From assembly GCF_014697425.1 (NCBI RefSeq), contig NZ_JACJRU010000038.1:1-64000 (forward strand): a stretch of DNA of 64,000 bases. The letters are read 5' to 3'. Positions 19,205 through 28,525 of the stretch are shown in pieces. Source of the DNA: Nostoc sp. FACHB-110 (lineage in GTDB: Bacteria; Cyanobacteriota; Cyanobacteriia; Cyanobacteriales; Nostocaceae). The notes under the pieces are model-generated. The model did not search any database. It saw only the letters and a list, made by a program, of their open reading frames with translations, and was not told the origin of the DNA. The stretch's first letter is position 1. Each line of letters opens with the position of its first letter. The position numbers and the translations under genes are program-made.

Positions 19205-20110
19205 ATGTCTACCCAACCCATAATTGAAAGCATATACACTGATGGTGCTTGTACTGGCAATCCTGGCCCTGGCGGTTGGGGTGTTGTAGTTTATTTTCAA
19301 GATGGCGCAGTTCACGAAATGGGTGATGCTTCACCCCACACCACGAATAATAAAATGGAGATGCAGGCTGCGATCGCAGCTTTAAAATATTTCCACGCCA
19401 CTAGACAATCTCAACCCATCACTCTCTATACCGATAGCGAATATCTGATCAACTGTGTTACCAAGTGGGTAAAAAATTGGAAAAAAAAAGGCTGGAAAAA
19501 AGCAGACGGTAATCCTGTGCAAAACCAAGACCTTTTGGAAGTTTTAGATGAACTAAATACCCGTCAAATTAGTTGGCAACACGTTCGTGGTCACGCTGGT
19601 AACGTTGGTAACGAACGTTGTGATGCGATCGCTAGGGGTTTTGCTCACGGTAAAATTCCACATCTGCAAGAATTATCACTGATTGATGCTCACAAAACTT
19701 TACCAATTTCTCATAAATTAAATGTAGCAAAAGTTTCTGAAGATAAGGCACACTCGACAATAATTAACAAAGTAAAACCAGAAACCATTAGTTCTGTATC
19801 AGATATAACCGCTATGGAACCATCCACCGCGAATACTGCGGGCATAGACACAATAGCTCCCGAAATGAGGGTCGGACAACTCCGCAACTTGGTTGAAACT
19901 CTACGTATTGCTGATGAAATCGCTGAAAAAGGCTACCTAATAACTAGTTCAGAACTAGCTGATTTGATGGATGTCCACGCCAGTGCCGTCACTAGCAGGG
20001 GAGATCAGTGGCGTTGGCGGAACTGGATAGTTTCACGCGTCCGGCGCGAAGGCAATCAAATTCTCTGGGAACTGGAACGAGGCGATCGCGTAGGAGGTGA
20101 AGAAGAATAA
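19205..20110 (+). CDS. rnhA: Ribonuclease HI with C-terminal extension
   Basis: The N-terminal RNase HI domain (about 8-150) has the full catalytic carboxylate set: Asp13 in YTDGACTGNPGPGGWG, Glu in NKMEMQAA, Asp in YTDSEYLI and Asp in NERCDAIA. It cleaves RNA in RNA-DNA hybrids. An extra 140 residues follow: a Ser/Thr-rich linker and a conserved segment, GQLRNLVETLRIADEIAEKG to SRVRREGNQILWELERG, that looks like a small nucleic-acid-binding helical domain. ATG 19205 is preferred. The open frame extends 11 codons further upstream without family support. Confidence 0.93.
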   Translation: MSTQPIIESIYTDGACTGNPGPGGWGVVVYFQDGAVHEMGDASPHTTNNKMEMQAAIAALKYFHATRQSQPITLYTDSEYLINCVTKWVKNWKKKGWKKADGNPVQNQDLLEVLDELNTRQISWQHVRGHAGNVGNERCDAIARGFAHGKIPHLQELSLIDAHKTLPISHKLNVAKVSEDKAHSTIINKVKPETISSVSDITAMEPSTANTAGIDTIAPEMRVGQLRNLVETLRIADEIAEKGYLITSSELADLMDVHASAVTSRGDQWRWRNWIVSRVRREGNQILWELERGDRVGGEEE

Positions 20111-20162
20111 AAATTAGGGAGTAGGGAGTAGAAGATTTCTTTTCACTACCCACTTCCTCATT

Positions 20163-21365
20163 TTATGTGCCATATTTTCTGCCCCGCCATTGTTTAGGAG
20201 TGCGGAACGCAGATAAGAAAATACGCAACACTGCTAGAGGATCGGCTAAGGGAGACAACCAAAATAACCAGCCACCTTTAGCAGTTTTGCGATCATAAGA
20301 AGGTGCGATCGCTAATAACATCCCCAAGCGAATCAGCAGCAAAAAGGCATTCAACCCTAACAATAAACGCACAGGCAACAGCGCAGCCCCAGGAAAGATG
20401 AAGTAAGCAATTAAAATTAGCAAGGGAAGACCTTGCACAGATGACAATAACCATAAATCTCCCCAAGTTTGAGCAGATGTCGAGGCATCTTTCAAGTCGA
20501 GACTCCGCCCCCACTCTTTCCAAGTCTCTAATGCCCCTTCATACATCCGCACTTTCAGCACCTTAGCACCATCGAGAAAACCAACCCTAAATCCTTGATG
20601 AGCAATATATCGAGCTAAGGTAACATCATCGCAAAAAGAGCTACTCGCACTCCGATAACCACCCACAGCAGCTAACACAGAGCGACGACATAAAAAACAT
20701 TGCCCATTGGCCATGACTCTTTCTGGCTGTTCGGTTGTAATGCCCGCTGGGTCAAAGCGATACAACAAAGTCATCAATAAAGCAGGTTGTAACAAACATT
20801 CCCCTGGGTATTGCAGGATGAATTGTGGCGAGAGAGAAACTAAATCATAACCTTGTGTTTGGGCTACTTTGACCAACCCAGCCACTAAACCCGGATGTGG
20901 TTGAGTATCAGCATCCATCCCCAAAAACCACTCGCTATCTTCGGAAGTACTCAAAAAGCCGTAATTTAACGCCCAAGGACGACCCACCCAACCAGTAGGT
21001 AAAGGGTCATCTGTAATCACACGAAAGCGGGGGTCTTGCTGCTGGGCGGCTTTGACTAGCTCAGGAGTGCCATCTTGGGAATTACTATCCACAACCACAA
21101 TTTCTCGGACTTCGTAGCTTTGCTGACTCAAGCCAGATAATAAAGGGCTGATGCGGCTAGCTTCGTTTAATGTGGGAACCACAACGCTAACGTTACCTAA
21201 TAAATCTGGTGTTGGCTGTTGTGGTTGAATTGGCGGTAATCTTCTTGGGCCTTTCAAAAGACGCGACAGCAGAATCGCCGTTGCTGGTAGTTGGATGAGT
21301 AACAATATAAGCGATATGGCGTTTTCTACTGTCAAAACCTTGTCCACGAGCAAAATACAGTGCAA
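20163..21365 (-). CDS. cruG: Glycosyltransferase, CruG-like carotenoid 2'-O-glycosyltransferase
   Basis: The family 2 glycosyltransferase has about 400 residues: an N-terminal membrane segment (13-35), SVVVPTLNEASRI (nucleotide-sugar fold start), VVDSNSQDGTP, the metal-binding DADTQPHPG, RRSVLAAVGGYRS, and two or three C-terminal membrane helices. In Synechococcus sp. PCC 7002, CruG attaches the sugar to the 2'-hydroxyl of myxol. The assignment rests on the fold plus the CruF-like gene immediately upstream on the same strand. The N-terminal start is uncertain, because a heptamer repeat abuts it. Confidence 0.8.
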   Translation of the reverse strand: MHCILLVDKVLTVENAISLILLLIQLPATAILLSRLLKGPRRLPPIQPQQPTPDLLGNVSVVVPTLNEASRISPLLSGLSQQSYEVREIVVVDSNSQDGTPELVKAAQQQDPRFRVITDDPLPTGWVGRPWALNYGFLSTSEDSEWFLGMDADTQPHPGLVAGLVKVAQTQGYDLVSLSPQFILQYPGECLLQPALLMTLLYRFDPAGITTEQPERVMANGQCFLCRRSVLAAVGGYRSASSSFCDDVTLARYIAHQGFRVGFLDGAKVLKVRMYEGALETWKEWGRSLDLKDASTSAQTWGDLWLLSSVQGLPLLILIAYFIFPGAALLPVRLLLGLNAFLLLIRLGMLLAIAPSYDRKTAKGGWLFWLSPLADPLAVLRIFLSAFRTPKQWRGRKYGT

Positions 21366-21378
21366 TTAATTGAATAAA

Positions 21379-21437
21379 GTCTGAAGTATGAAGTCTGAAG
21401 TATGAAGTCTTATGTTTCATACTTCATAGTTCATAAC
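21379..21437. repeat. Heptanucleotide short tandem repeats between cruF and cruG
   Basis: GAAGTCT and GAAGTAT heptamers alternate on one half, and the complementary ATACTTC units on the other, so the array can fold back on itself. It occupies nearly the whole gap between the two carotenoid genes. Confidence 0.7.
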
Positions 21438-22352
21438 TTATTTCAACGCTACTTTGACGCTAGCAACAGAGACTTCTTTTGTTGCTGGTTCAACACTAAT
21501 AGGTGCAGCAGTAGCTGATGCTTTCCACCAAAAGGTTACAGCAGGAGCAACGCCTAAAACTAACCCCAGCAATACAGGAATCGAGAATCCAGCCGCCAAG
21601 CTCATCACTGTAGCGAAACCAAAGTTGCCTAAGTAGACAGCTAAGGGTAAATTAAGCTGCGATCGCTCAAATTGAATTGGTTGATTTCTCCATAAAAAAG
21701 CAGCCACAGTCATAAACACTGCGCCAGTTCCCAACCAACCAGCAAAGTTTTGATAAGGCATCCCAAAAAAGGCTCCTGGTTGTTGCCAATACCAGAAGGG
21801 TAAAGCTGTTTGACTCATCGCTGGGTCAAGTACAAAATCCCAAGAGGTGAGCAGCAAAGAACCCAATCCAATTGCACCTATATGTCGCCACCAGCTCGGT
21901 TTTTGATCTACTTCTAAACCTGCACGGGCTAGCAAATAAGATACACAGCCCAAATAAAACCAAGATAAGGGAATTGTAAAAGGAACTAAACCTGCAATTT
22001 TATACCCTAAACCACTTAAATAGCTGTAGTGACCAAAAGGAAAGCCTGTACTGGTTCCTAAGAGTTCGCTGGTTAAAGAAATAAATACAGCAGGCAGCAT
22101 AAACGCCAAGGCACGATTAATACCTAATGTCCGCGAAGCATACAACAATACTGCTGCGGCCCCCAAAATCATATAAACTACGCCACCACCTGCCATACTC
22201 CACTGCATCGCAGTTTGTCCGATCTCAGACAAGTGAAAAACAACTTCGGCATTAGGTACAACCAGCAATATCCCTACCAATCCAAACACCATTGATACGA
22301 TATGACCAATGAGGCATACGCGTTCAGCAACAACAAGTTGTTTCATGACCAT
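21438..22352 (-). CDS. cruF: CruF-like carotenoid 1',2'-hydratase
   Basis: The 304-residue polytopic membrane protein has about seven or eight hydrophobic helices. It contains the GTSTGFPFGHYSYLSGLGYKI segment and SWDFVLDPAMSQ...WYWQQPGAFFGMPYQNFAGW, characteristic of the CruF/carotenoid biosynthesis (DUF422) family. CruF hydrates the psi end of gamma-carotene-type precursors on the path to myxol glycosides. It is followed on the same strand by the cruG-like gene, the order expected for a two-gene carotenoid unit. ATG at 22346 (Met3) is an alternative start. Confidence 0.86.
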   Translation of the reverse strand: MVMKQLVVAERVCLIGHIVSMVFGLVGILLVVPNAEVVFHLSEIGQTAMQWSMAGGGVVYMILGAAAVLLYASRTLGINRALAFMLPAVFISLTSELLGTSTGFPFGHYSYLSGLGYKIAGLVPFTIPLSWFYLGCVSYLLARAGLEVDQKPSWWRHIGAIGLGSLLLTSWDFVLDPAMSQTALPFWYWQQPGAFFGMPYQNFAGWLGTGAVFMTVAAFLWRNQPIQFERSQLNLPLAVYLGNFGFATVMSLAAGFSIPVLLGLVLGVAPAVTFWWKASATAAPISVEPATKEVSVASVKVALK

Positions 22353-22690
22353 TCCTTAATCAAGATGTGATACTTTGCTACTCTGCTGCTAACAGTTTAC
22401 AAATGTTTACGAAAATATTTAACTAATTTGTACCGCAATTCTCAGTAAATTTATGAAACTCCCATCAGGAGCATAACAGCCTATTGATTGCGACTAGAAA
22501 AAATAGGATGATAAACTAATAGTCTAAGTCATGACCGTCCCAATCTATCCAAGTTAAAGTAGCATTCTTGTAGTTAGCGATCGCCTTTATTCTCCACATT
22601 CAAAAGGCTTATACAAGCAAGCTCAAGCAGCTGCTACACTGCATACTTAAATGAACATAATACTTTAGCCGCTTATGGCAAAACCAACTC
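22353..22690. other. Divergent promoter region
   Basis: No gene in about 340 AT-rich bases between the divergent cruF-like gene and a small membrane protein. One HIP1-like octamer near 22578. I could not define the promoters precisely. Confidence 0.4.
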
Positions 22691-23137
22691 ATGTTACCTT
22701 CCAAAAGATTTCCCTGGATTTCCTTATTCCTTGTACTGGTTAGTTACAGTACCCTTGGTTGGGTATTATCCGAAACCCATACCTCCTGGGTGATGTGGAT
22801 ACTTGTTGTCATTGGGATACTATTTCTGCTATTCAGCCTCAATGCTCCCTTGCCTACAGTGGCAGATTATTCAACGGTATTGTTGAAATCAAGTAGTAGA
22901 AGTTTTTTGGTTGCTGTTTTTGGCGCATTTTTATTTTTCCTGATGGTTGCTTGGTTTCGTCTTTTCTTAGACACCTTGTTAATCATTGCGGCTGCCGTAC
23001 TAGCCAGAATTGATTTTCAAACATCAGGATATAAGGAAATACAAGCTTTTGCGTTGACATCCTTATTTTCATTGCTTGGTATGGCCAGTGGCGCTGCAAT
23101 ACACCTAGGATTATCACAGTATACGCACTTGTGGTGA
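22691..23137 (+). CDS. Small integral membrane protein, function unknown
   Basis: The 148-residue protein has about four strongly hydrophobic helices (8-27, 33-50, 68-100 and 118-140). A basic N-terminus (LPSKRFPW) suggests an N-in topology. It has the look of a conserved cyanobacterial membrane protein, but I recognise no functional motif. It is convergent with rpmA, with a hairpin between them. Confidence 0.7.
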   Translation: MLPSKRFPWISLFLVLVSYSTLGWVLSETHTSWVMWILVVIGILFLLFSLNAPLPTVADYSTVLLKSSSRSFLVAVFGAFLFFLMVAWFRLFLDTLLIIAAAVLARIDFQTSGYKEIQAFALTSLFSLLGMASGAAIHLGLSQYTHLW

Positions 23138-23177
23138 GTATTTTTCTAGTGCCAACTCGCTTCAGCTTAGTAAAAAT

Positions 23178-23200
23178 GAGGGCGGTAGTTACCAACCCTC
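23178..23200 (-). terminator. Terminator of the rplU-rpmA transcript
   Basis: On the minus strand GAGGGTTGGT pairs with ACCGCCCTC (one bulge) and runs into an AT-rich tail ATTTTTA, 47 bases after the rpmA stop. Confidence 0.6.
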
Positions 23201-23246
23201 ACTTTGATTAATTGATGATGAGTAATTAACCTAGGATAAATAGGTT

Positions 23247-23528
23247 TTAACTAGCTGCTGCTTCGGTTGCTACGGTAGCAGAGTAAACACTGACCTTTTT
23301 ACGAGACTTGCCTTTTCTTTCAAAGGTTACTACACCATCAATGAGAGCAAACAAAGTGTCATCACTACCGATACCAACATTGTTACCGGGGTGGAACTTT
23401 GTACCACGTTGACGTACCAGGATATTTCCAGCGCGGACTACTTGACCACCATAGCGTTTGACACCTAAACGCTGGGCGTTAGAGTCGCGGCCGTTACGTG
23501 TACTACCTGTACCTTTCTTGTGAGCCAT
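23247..23528 (-). CDS. rpmA: 50S ribosomal protein L27
   Basis: The 93-residue product begins [20 protein letters not shown] and continues with [22 protein letters not shown], the invariant L27 signature. Its N-terminal arm reaches the peptidyl transferase centre. The C-terminal tail beyond residue 85 is alanine-rich. It lies 31 bases downstream of rplU in the usual L21-L27 operon. Confidence 0.98.
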   Translation of the reverse strand: MAHKKGTGSTRNGRDSNAQRLGVKRYGGQVVRAGNILVRQRGTKFHPGNNVGIGSDDTLFALIDGVVTFERKGKSRKKVSVYSATVATEAAAS

Positions 23529-23559
23529 AATTTCCTCTTGTTTGTATATATTTAGATGA

Positions 23560-23952
23560 TTATTCAGCAGTTGCTTCTGCAGGAGATTCTGCCGCTTCTA
23601 TAGTTTCAGCAGCTGCTGGAGCAGCAAATACCTGACCATTAAGAGTAATAGAGTTAATCAATAGTCTGGTAATTTCCTGACGATGCCCCCGTTTTTTCCG
23701 GGTTTTCTTCTTGGGCTTCATTTTGTATACTAAGACCTTGCGACCTCGCAAATGCCGCAAAATAGTCCCTTCTACAGTTGCTCCTGAAACCAAGGGCTGA
23801 CCAATGCTGACTTCCCCGTCGTGCTGTACTAGTAGTACGGAATTTATTGTAACTTTTTCGTCTGGCTGGGCGCTCAGTAGTTCAATATCGTAGAAACGAC
23901 CTGGCTCAACTCTTAATTGTTTGCCGCCAGTTTCAATAATTGCGTAAGTCAT
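23560..23952 (-). CDS. rplU: 50S ribosomal protein L21
   Basis: The 130-residue product begins [20 protein letters not shown] and ends its core with [16 protein letters not shown], the L21 signature that contacts 23S rRNA. Compared with the usual 103 residues, there is an Ala/Glu-rich C-terminal extension of about 25 residues, common in cyanobacteria. It is first in the L21-L27 operon. Confidence 0.98.
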   Translation of the reverse strand: MTYAIIETGGKQLRVEPGRFYDIELLSAQPDEKVTINSVLLVQHDGEVSIGQPLVSGATVEGTILRHLRGRKVLVYKMKPKKKTRKKRGHRQEITRLLINSITLNGQVFAAPAAAETIEAAESPAEATAE

Positions 23953-24459
23953 GAATGAAATTGTCCTTGAAGTTGCCGTACAGGTAGCTAGCGATTATCT
24001 TTAGTGCTAAAATCAGCGATTGATTTTAGCTTGAGCGATCGCAATTTGCTAGCTTTTGTGATGTGTCTACCTGATCCGAGCAGGAATTAGACAGACAATC
24101 TAAAATTATAAATTTTTAGATATAAATAGTCAATCCCTTCATCAAGAAAATACTCGTAATCCGCAAAAATCTGTAGAAACCACAGATATGATCACAGCAA
24201 ATTTACAAATTCTCAAATTTTTTTGTGTTGATTTGCGTAATTTTGCTCAAGACCGCTGAAATTAATAATGACACAGAACAGCACCATAAATCTGAGCAGA
24301 AGATGTCACTGCTCAGATTTTTCCCTTAATACGCCCTAAAATTGGGTTTTTTGAGAGTTTTTATCCCTAAGTACAGAACATGACAAAAAGTTTTTCCATC
24401 CTATTTTGATGTATCCACCACTCAGAAAAGTAGGGAAAATTACAGAATATTTTGATTAC
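23953..24459. other. rplU leader and spacer with two inverted repeats
   Basis: GCTAAAATCA at 24006 pairs with TGATTTTAGC ending at 24030, within the likely rplU leader. A perfect 12-bp-arm hairpin lies at 24288-24320 (separate entry). No gene was seen. A leader-based control of L21 is conceivable but unproven. Confidence 0.45.
24288..24322. terminator. 12-bp-arm hairpin
   Basis: AAATCTGAGCAG pairs perfectly with CTGCTCAGATTT across a 9-base loop. It lies downstream of the PEP-CTERM gene on the minus strand. The best T tract is on the plus strand, so direction is uncertain. Confidence 0.6.
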
Positions 24460-25155
24460 TCATTCAACAGGACTATTTTTACCGCAAGTACTTTTACGGC
24501 GATTACTCAGCATTTGCAAACCTACTCCAGTTACACCCATAACAAGTAAGCTGATAGTGGCTGATGGTTCTGGCACTTGCTTGGGAGTTTGCAAAGTGAA
24601 GCTGAGTTTAGCCAAACCGACAGCAGGAACGCCTGGTGTTCCTAGTTCATCTTCTTCGGTAAACGTGATTGTACCTGTAGCATTTTGAAATAAGCCAGTT
24701 CCACCAAATATATTTATCGTTCCGCCACCCTTAATAGTTCCTGTGGCAAAATTAATCTCAGCACTGTCACTCGCTCTGCCAAATAACTCATTAGCACCGC
24801 CATAATATCTATCAGAAAATATTGGTTGTCCCTCTAAGCCAAAAACGCTAGCATCTGAATTGAAAATATACTTATTAATTGATGGGTTTTCAATAGGTTG
24901 TAGCTGTCCATAAGTATTGCTCAAAAAATAATCTAACCCATAAGGCACAGGTTCAACACTTTTACCTGTGATAGTTGCTCTGACAATACCTAAATCTGGT
25001 CGGAAGTTGGGATCGATAGTAACTGTTGTATTGTAATTAGCACTAAATGTATAAGTATTATTAAAACTCTGGGCAGTTACACTTTTTATATTTGAGCCTA
25101 AAGTAGCTACAGTTAGGGTTGTAGTAATTAGCCAGCCAAAATTTGAACCAAACAT
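24460..25155 (-). CDS. PEP-CTERM sorting-domain protein
   Basis: The 231-residue exported protein has a signal peptide (about 1-29), a beta-rich Gly/Asn/Thr body, and the C-terminal tripartite PEP-CTERM signal: VPEPS, a 20-residue hydrophobic helix (ATISLLVMGVTGVGLQMLS) and basic NRRKS. In the PEP-CTERM/exosortase model, known mainly from other bacteria, such proteins are membrane-anchored and processed on the way to the surface. No exosortase gene is in this window. Confidence 0.88.
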   Translation of the reverse strand: MFGSNFGWLITTTLTVATLGSNIKSVTAQSFNNTYTFSANYNTTVTIDPNFRPDLGIVRATITGKSVEPVPYGLDYFLSNTYGQLQPIENPSINKYIFNSDASVFGLEGQPIFSDRYYGGANELFGRASDSAEINFATGTIKGGGTINIFGGTGLFQNATGTITFTEEDELGTPGVPAVGLAKLSFTLQTPKQVPEPSATISLLVMGVTGVGLQMLSNRRKSTCGKNSPVE

Positions 25156-25616
25156 AATTATCCTGTTTCGTCCGCAAATAAATTATATTTACTCCCACAA
25201 AGTGCAGGAATTTAATTTGGAAGTCTATTAGCAAGAACAGTTATAAACAAAACTGTTGTTAAAAACCATATTAAATATAATTGTTTTGCTTTTCAAGATT
25301 AATGAGATGAGATTGAATGAATTATTTTTAGATGATTGCTGTAAATTAGACAAGTTAAATTAGATATTTAGTGTGCTATGTGAGTTCATTTCGAGGAGAG
25401 GTCAAATAATGGTAAGTATACATCCGTCAGAATTCAGGAGCCAGAATAGGAGAAAATTTCATCACATTCTTCAGGGTAAAAATATTCTCATTATCCTAAA
25501 TTATCTTAAATTCTGAATTCTGACTTCTGTGTGCTGAATTTTTACCAAAAATGTATTGTAACTAACCAATAACTGCCATAACATTTATTGTGCAATCTCT
25601 TAATCTAAACCTAAAA
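25156..25616. other. Gene-free spacer with degenerate inverted repeats
   Basis: Contains CAGAATTCAGGAGCCAGAAT near 25430 and a related AATTCTGAATTCTGACTTCTG near 25510, forming an imperfect foldback typical of repeats in Nostocales spacers. No open frame with coding character. Confidence 0.45.
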
Positions 25617-26558
25617 TTATTCTGCCTTCTGCTTTCTATTTCCTATTATCTCATCCAATATTAATAAACATGTTGCTAATAATAACGGCAAAAAATAATA
25701 TACGCCGCGATAAGCTAACATTGAGCCTAAAACAGCAGCCGCAGAAATTTGCCGAGAAATAATTAATAAAATTACTGTTTCAAATACACCTAAACCGCCA
25801 GGAACATTACTCACAACACCAGCGAACATTGCGAGTAAATAAATCCCTAAAAAATCGAGATAAGATAAAGCTGTATTATTAGGTAATAAAGCATAAAGTA
25901 CGGCAGCAGCGAACATCCAATCTAAACTAGAAATAATGATTTGCATGAAGGATATTGGTAAACCTGGAAAGCGGAATTCATGAGCGCGAATAATTAATGG
26001 TTGTTTAATAGTAAAGCTGCTGATTAGATAAATGAGAATTAAACCGAGAAATATTACACCCAAAGGACGCACAGTGGTAAATGGTAAATGTAGCTGTGTC
26101 GGAATATTTAAAGGGTGAATCAAAAAAATTAACCCAGCAACAGTAAACATACCTAACCAAAATGTGAAATTAACGAAAGCAATGATTTGCGCGATCGCAA
26201 TTGGTGATACTTGCCATCTAGAATAAAAACGATAGCGAATAGCACTACCAGTAAGTAATGCAAAACCGATAGTATTACTAAAGCTAGAACTAATAAAATT
26301 AGTCAACGCAATTTTGCGCCAATTTAGGGAACGATGAATATAAGCAAAGCCTAAAATATCGTACCCAACCATAATTAAATAACCAAAAGCCGTCAGTACA
26401 ATTGCCCAAACCAAACTCTGTGGTGAAATTGCCGCGATCGCCGCTAGAATATCATGATAATTATACTCATGCAGTTCGTTTGCGATCGCCCATACAGAAA
26501 GAGCCAGCAGCAACAAGCCAAATAAAGAACTAAAGTTAATTTGCAGCTTTTTGGACAT
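25617..26558 (-). CDS. Flippase-like membrane protein (LPG synthase TM / MprF N-terminal type)
   Basis: From ATG 26558 the 313-residue protein has seven or eight transmembrane helices. Family signatures of the lysylphosphatidylglycerol synthase TM region (UPF0104) are present: TNFISSSFSNTIGFALLTGSAIRYRFY in the middle and GVVSNVPGGLGVFETVILL near the end. In MprF this domain flips aminoacylated phosphatidylglycerol across the membrane. Here it is a separate protein, divergent from a hydrolase/synthase cluster that ends with the matching cytosolic domain at 29465. An upstream in-frame ATG at 26609 would add 17 residues without homology support. Confidence 0.85.
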   Translation of the reverse strand: MSKKLQINFSSLFGLLLLALSVWAIANELHEYNYHDILAAIAAISPQSLVWAIVLTAFGYLIMVGYDILGFAYIHRSLNWRKIALTNFISSSFSNTIGFALLTGSAIRYRFYSRWQVSPIAIAQIIAFVNFTFWLGMFTVAGLIFLIHPLNIPTQLHLPFTTVRPLGVIFLGLILIYLISSFTIKQPLIIRAHEFRFPGLPISFMQIIISSLDWMFAAAVLYALLPNNTALSYLDFLGIYLLAMFAGVVSNVPGGLGVFETVILLIISRQISAAAVLGSMLAYRGVYYFLPLLLATCLLILDEIIGNRKQKAE

Positions 26559-26673
26559 TCTTAAAAACCTATTCGCAAATATTCCATTACCTTGACACAG
26601 CATTGTCATATCACAGGTTTAAGCTTTGGGTGGAAAACAATCACAGTTTAAATAAGTAATGTAGCAGCTTTCC

Positions 26674-27507
26674 ATGACGGATGATGACTGTTTTGAAGAT
26701 GCTTTAGTTGGTTCCTCAATTCACCTGCGGCGAGGAATAAATTTACAAGTTTGCCATAGTCCGGGCATGACTCCGCCGATAGTTTTTATCCACGGCGGTA
26801 TGGGCAATCATTTTAACTTTAGAATGCAGTATGAATTTGCCCAAAATCAAGGTTGGGAAGTTATCGCCTATGATTTAGCAGGACATGGAAAATCTAGCCG
26901 CTACTCGCGTTATTCTATTGCACGACATTGCCGCGATTTGCAGCGATTGTTAAACAAATTTGCCATAGAATCGCCTGTATTATGCTGTCATAGCTATGGC
27001 GTGCCTATCGGTTTAGAATTTGCCCAACATCATCAAGTAAGTGGCATAATTGCTATTGCTGGCGGAACTCATGATTTAGCACCTTGGTGGGAAATTCCAT
27101 TGATGAAGTTAATGGCTTGGGGTGGTAGATATCTCTTCCATCTACCTATTGTACAAATCTTCAATAGTTTCCTCTCAACTTCTTACCGTCACAGCGTCAT
27201 GGAAAGATTTTTTGCGGAAAATCCTGTACCCACTGATTTTGATGCTTACAAAGCCTTAGAAATTTTTTGGGACTATAACTTTTTTGTCCGTCATACGTTA
27301 CCGCGAAATTTGCATATTCCCACTTTAGTAATTACTGCGGGAAAAGACCCGATGTTTACCCAAAAAATGGGGGATGAGTTAGCAAGTCACTTTGTCAACG
27401 CTACTCATTTACATTTTGCCCAAGCCGGACATCTTGTGATGGCAGAGTGTCCAGAACTAGTTAATCAAGCGATCGCAAATTGGTTAACTAAACAAATTTA
27501 TTCTTAA
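26674..27507 (+). CDS. Alpha/beta-fold hydrolase
   Basis: The 277-residue protein has the oxyanion region FIHGGMGNHFNF, YDLAGHGKS, the nucleophile elbow CHSYGVP (Ser), a loop aspartate in TAGKDPMF and the catalytic histidine in QAGHLVM. The lid region (residues 130-210) is rich in aromatic residues, suggesting a lipophilic substrate. No signal peptide. It is divergent from the flippase-like gene across about 115 bases and six bases upstream of an esterase lipoprotein gene, so it probably heads a four-gene operon. Confidence 0.9.
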   Translation: MTDDDCFEDALVGSSIHLRRGINLQVCHSPGMTPPIVFIHGGMGNHFNFRMQYEFAQNQGWEVIAYDLAGHGKSSRYSRYSIARHCRDLQRLLNKFAIESPVLCCHSYGVPIGLEFAQHHQVSGIIAIAGGTHDLAPWWEIPLMKLMAWGGRYLFHLPIVQIFNSFLSTSYRHSVMERFFAENPVPTDFDAYKALEIFWDYNFFVRHTLPRNLHIPTLVITAGKDPMFTQKMGDELASHFVNATHLHFAQAGHLVMAECPELVNQAIANWLTKQIYS

Positions 27508-27513
27508 TCTATC

Positions 27514-28464
27514 ATGATGAATTGCAAAAAAATTCTACTAATAATTTCCGTATTAACTTTAGTTGGCTGTAAATATTCCCCGACTATCGCGGCTAAACCA
27601 CCAAAAACAATCACAGCTTCCTTACCAGCGCAACCAGACACTAAAACTTTAGCGACTCCACTTTCCTATAAAATTGAATCTTACGATAGCAAAGCTATGC
27701 CAGGAAAACGCACCTATGGTGTTTCTTTACCACCTGGTTATGAACAAAACCCCCAACAACGCTATCCAGTAATTTTTCTCCTCCACGGTGGACACGGTGA
27801 ACCTACTGACTGGTTCAGCGAGAAAAAAGGACAAGCACTCAAAACATTGACAACACTCTACAATAGTGGAAAGCTACCACCAAGTATTATTATTACGCCC
27901 GATGGTAACGACAAACGCGGTTCCAGTCGTTATTTTGACCCGCAATATATTGACGGCCCCAATGGCAACGTTTCTACCGCCGTGGGAAATGAACTTGTAA
28001 AAATAGTGCAGAGTCGCTATCGCACTTTACCAAATCCCGATTTTTGGGCGATGGGTGGATTATCTTCTGGTGGTTGGGGTGCAATGAATGTTGGGTTACA
28101 CAATTTGCAAAACTTTTCAATTTTATTTAGTCATAGCGGATATTTTAGAGATAAAACTGGCCCCCAAAATAGCCCAATAGTTTATATCAAAACTCTGCCA
28201 ACCCAAGCTAAAAAAAGATTGCGAATTTACCTAGATTCAGGCGAATCTGACAAAGAAGAATTAAATGATGCTAAAGAATTTACGCAAGTTCTGAGTCAAC
28301 AAAAAGTTTACAATTTGTTTCGACAATTTCCAGGTAGCCATACTTGGCAATATTGGCGAGAACATTTAGCAGATTCTCTCACATTTGTCGGTGAACAATT
28401 TCGGATTGCTGAAATTGCCCATGCCGCTGATAATGTAGGGGTTAATCAGCAAACACATAAATAA
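27514..28464 (+). CDS. Esterase-family lipoprotein
   Basis: The 316-residue protein has a lipoprotein signal peptide (LIISVLTLVGC, lipid-modified Cys19). A putative esterase (EsteraseD/Fes-like) domain follows: VSLPPGYEQNPQQRYPVIFL, LHGGHG, ITPDGNDKRGSS, nucleophile elbow GGLSSGGWG, LDSGESD and the histidine in PGSHTWQYW. It should be anchored on the periplasmic face of a membrane. It is closely similar to the next gene, indicating tandem duplication. A second ATG one codon downstream is equally possible. Confidence 0.87.
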   Translation: MMNCKKILLIISVLTLVGCKYSPTIAAKPPKTITASLPAQPDTKTLATPLSYKIESYDSKAMPGKRTYGVSLPPGYEQNPQQRYPVIFLLHGGHGEPTDWFSEKKGQALKTLTTLYNSGKLPPSIIITPDGNDKRGSSRYFDPQYIDGPNGNVSTAVGNELVKIVQSRYRTLPNPDFWAMGGLSSGGWGAMNVGLHNLQNFSILFSHSGYFRDKTGPQNSPIVYIKTLPTQAKKRLRIYLDSGESDKEELNDAKEFTQVLSQQKVYNLFRQFPGSHTWQYWREHLADSLTFVGEQFRIAEIAHAADNVGVNQQTHK

Positions 28465-28465
28465 C

Positions 28466-28500
28466 AATATACCCGACTTGTCAAAGAAGTCGGGTATATT
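28466..28500. terminator. 14-bp-arm perfect hairpin inside the esterase operon
   Basis: AATATACCCGACTT and AAGTCGGGTATATT are exact complements with a 7-base loop. The hairpin starts just after the first esterase stop and before the second esterase start. It could attenuate transcription or protect the upstream mRNA. Confidence 0.65.
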
Positions 28501-28525
28501 AGCCTCGGTTACAAGCTATCAATAT

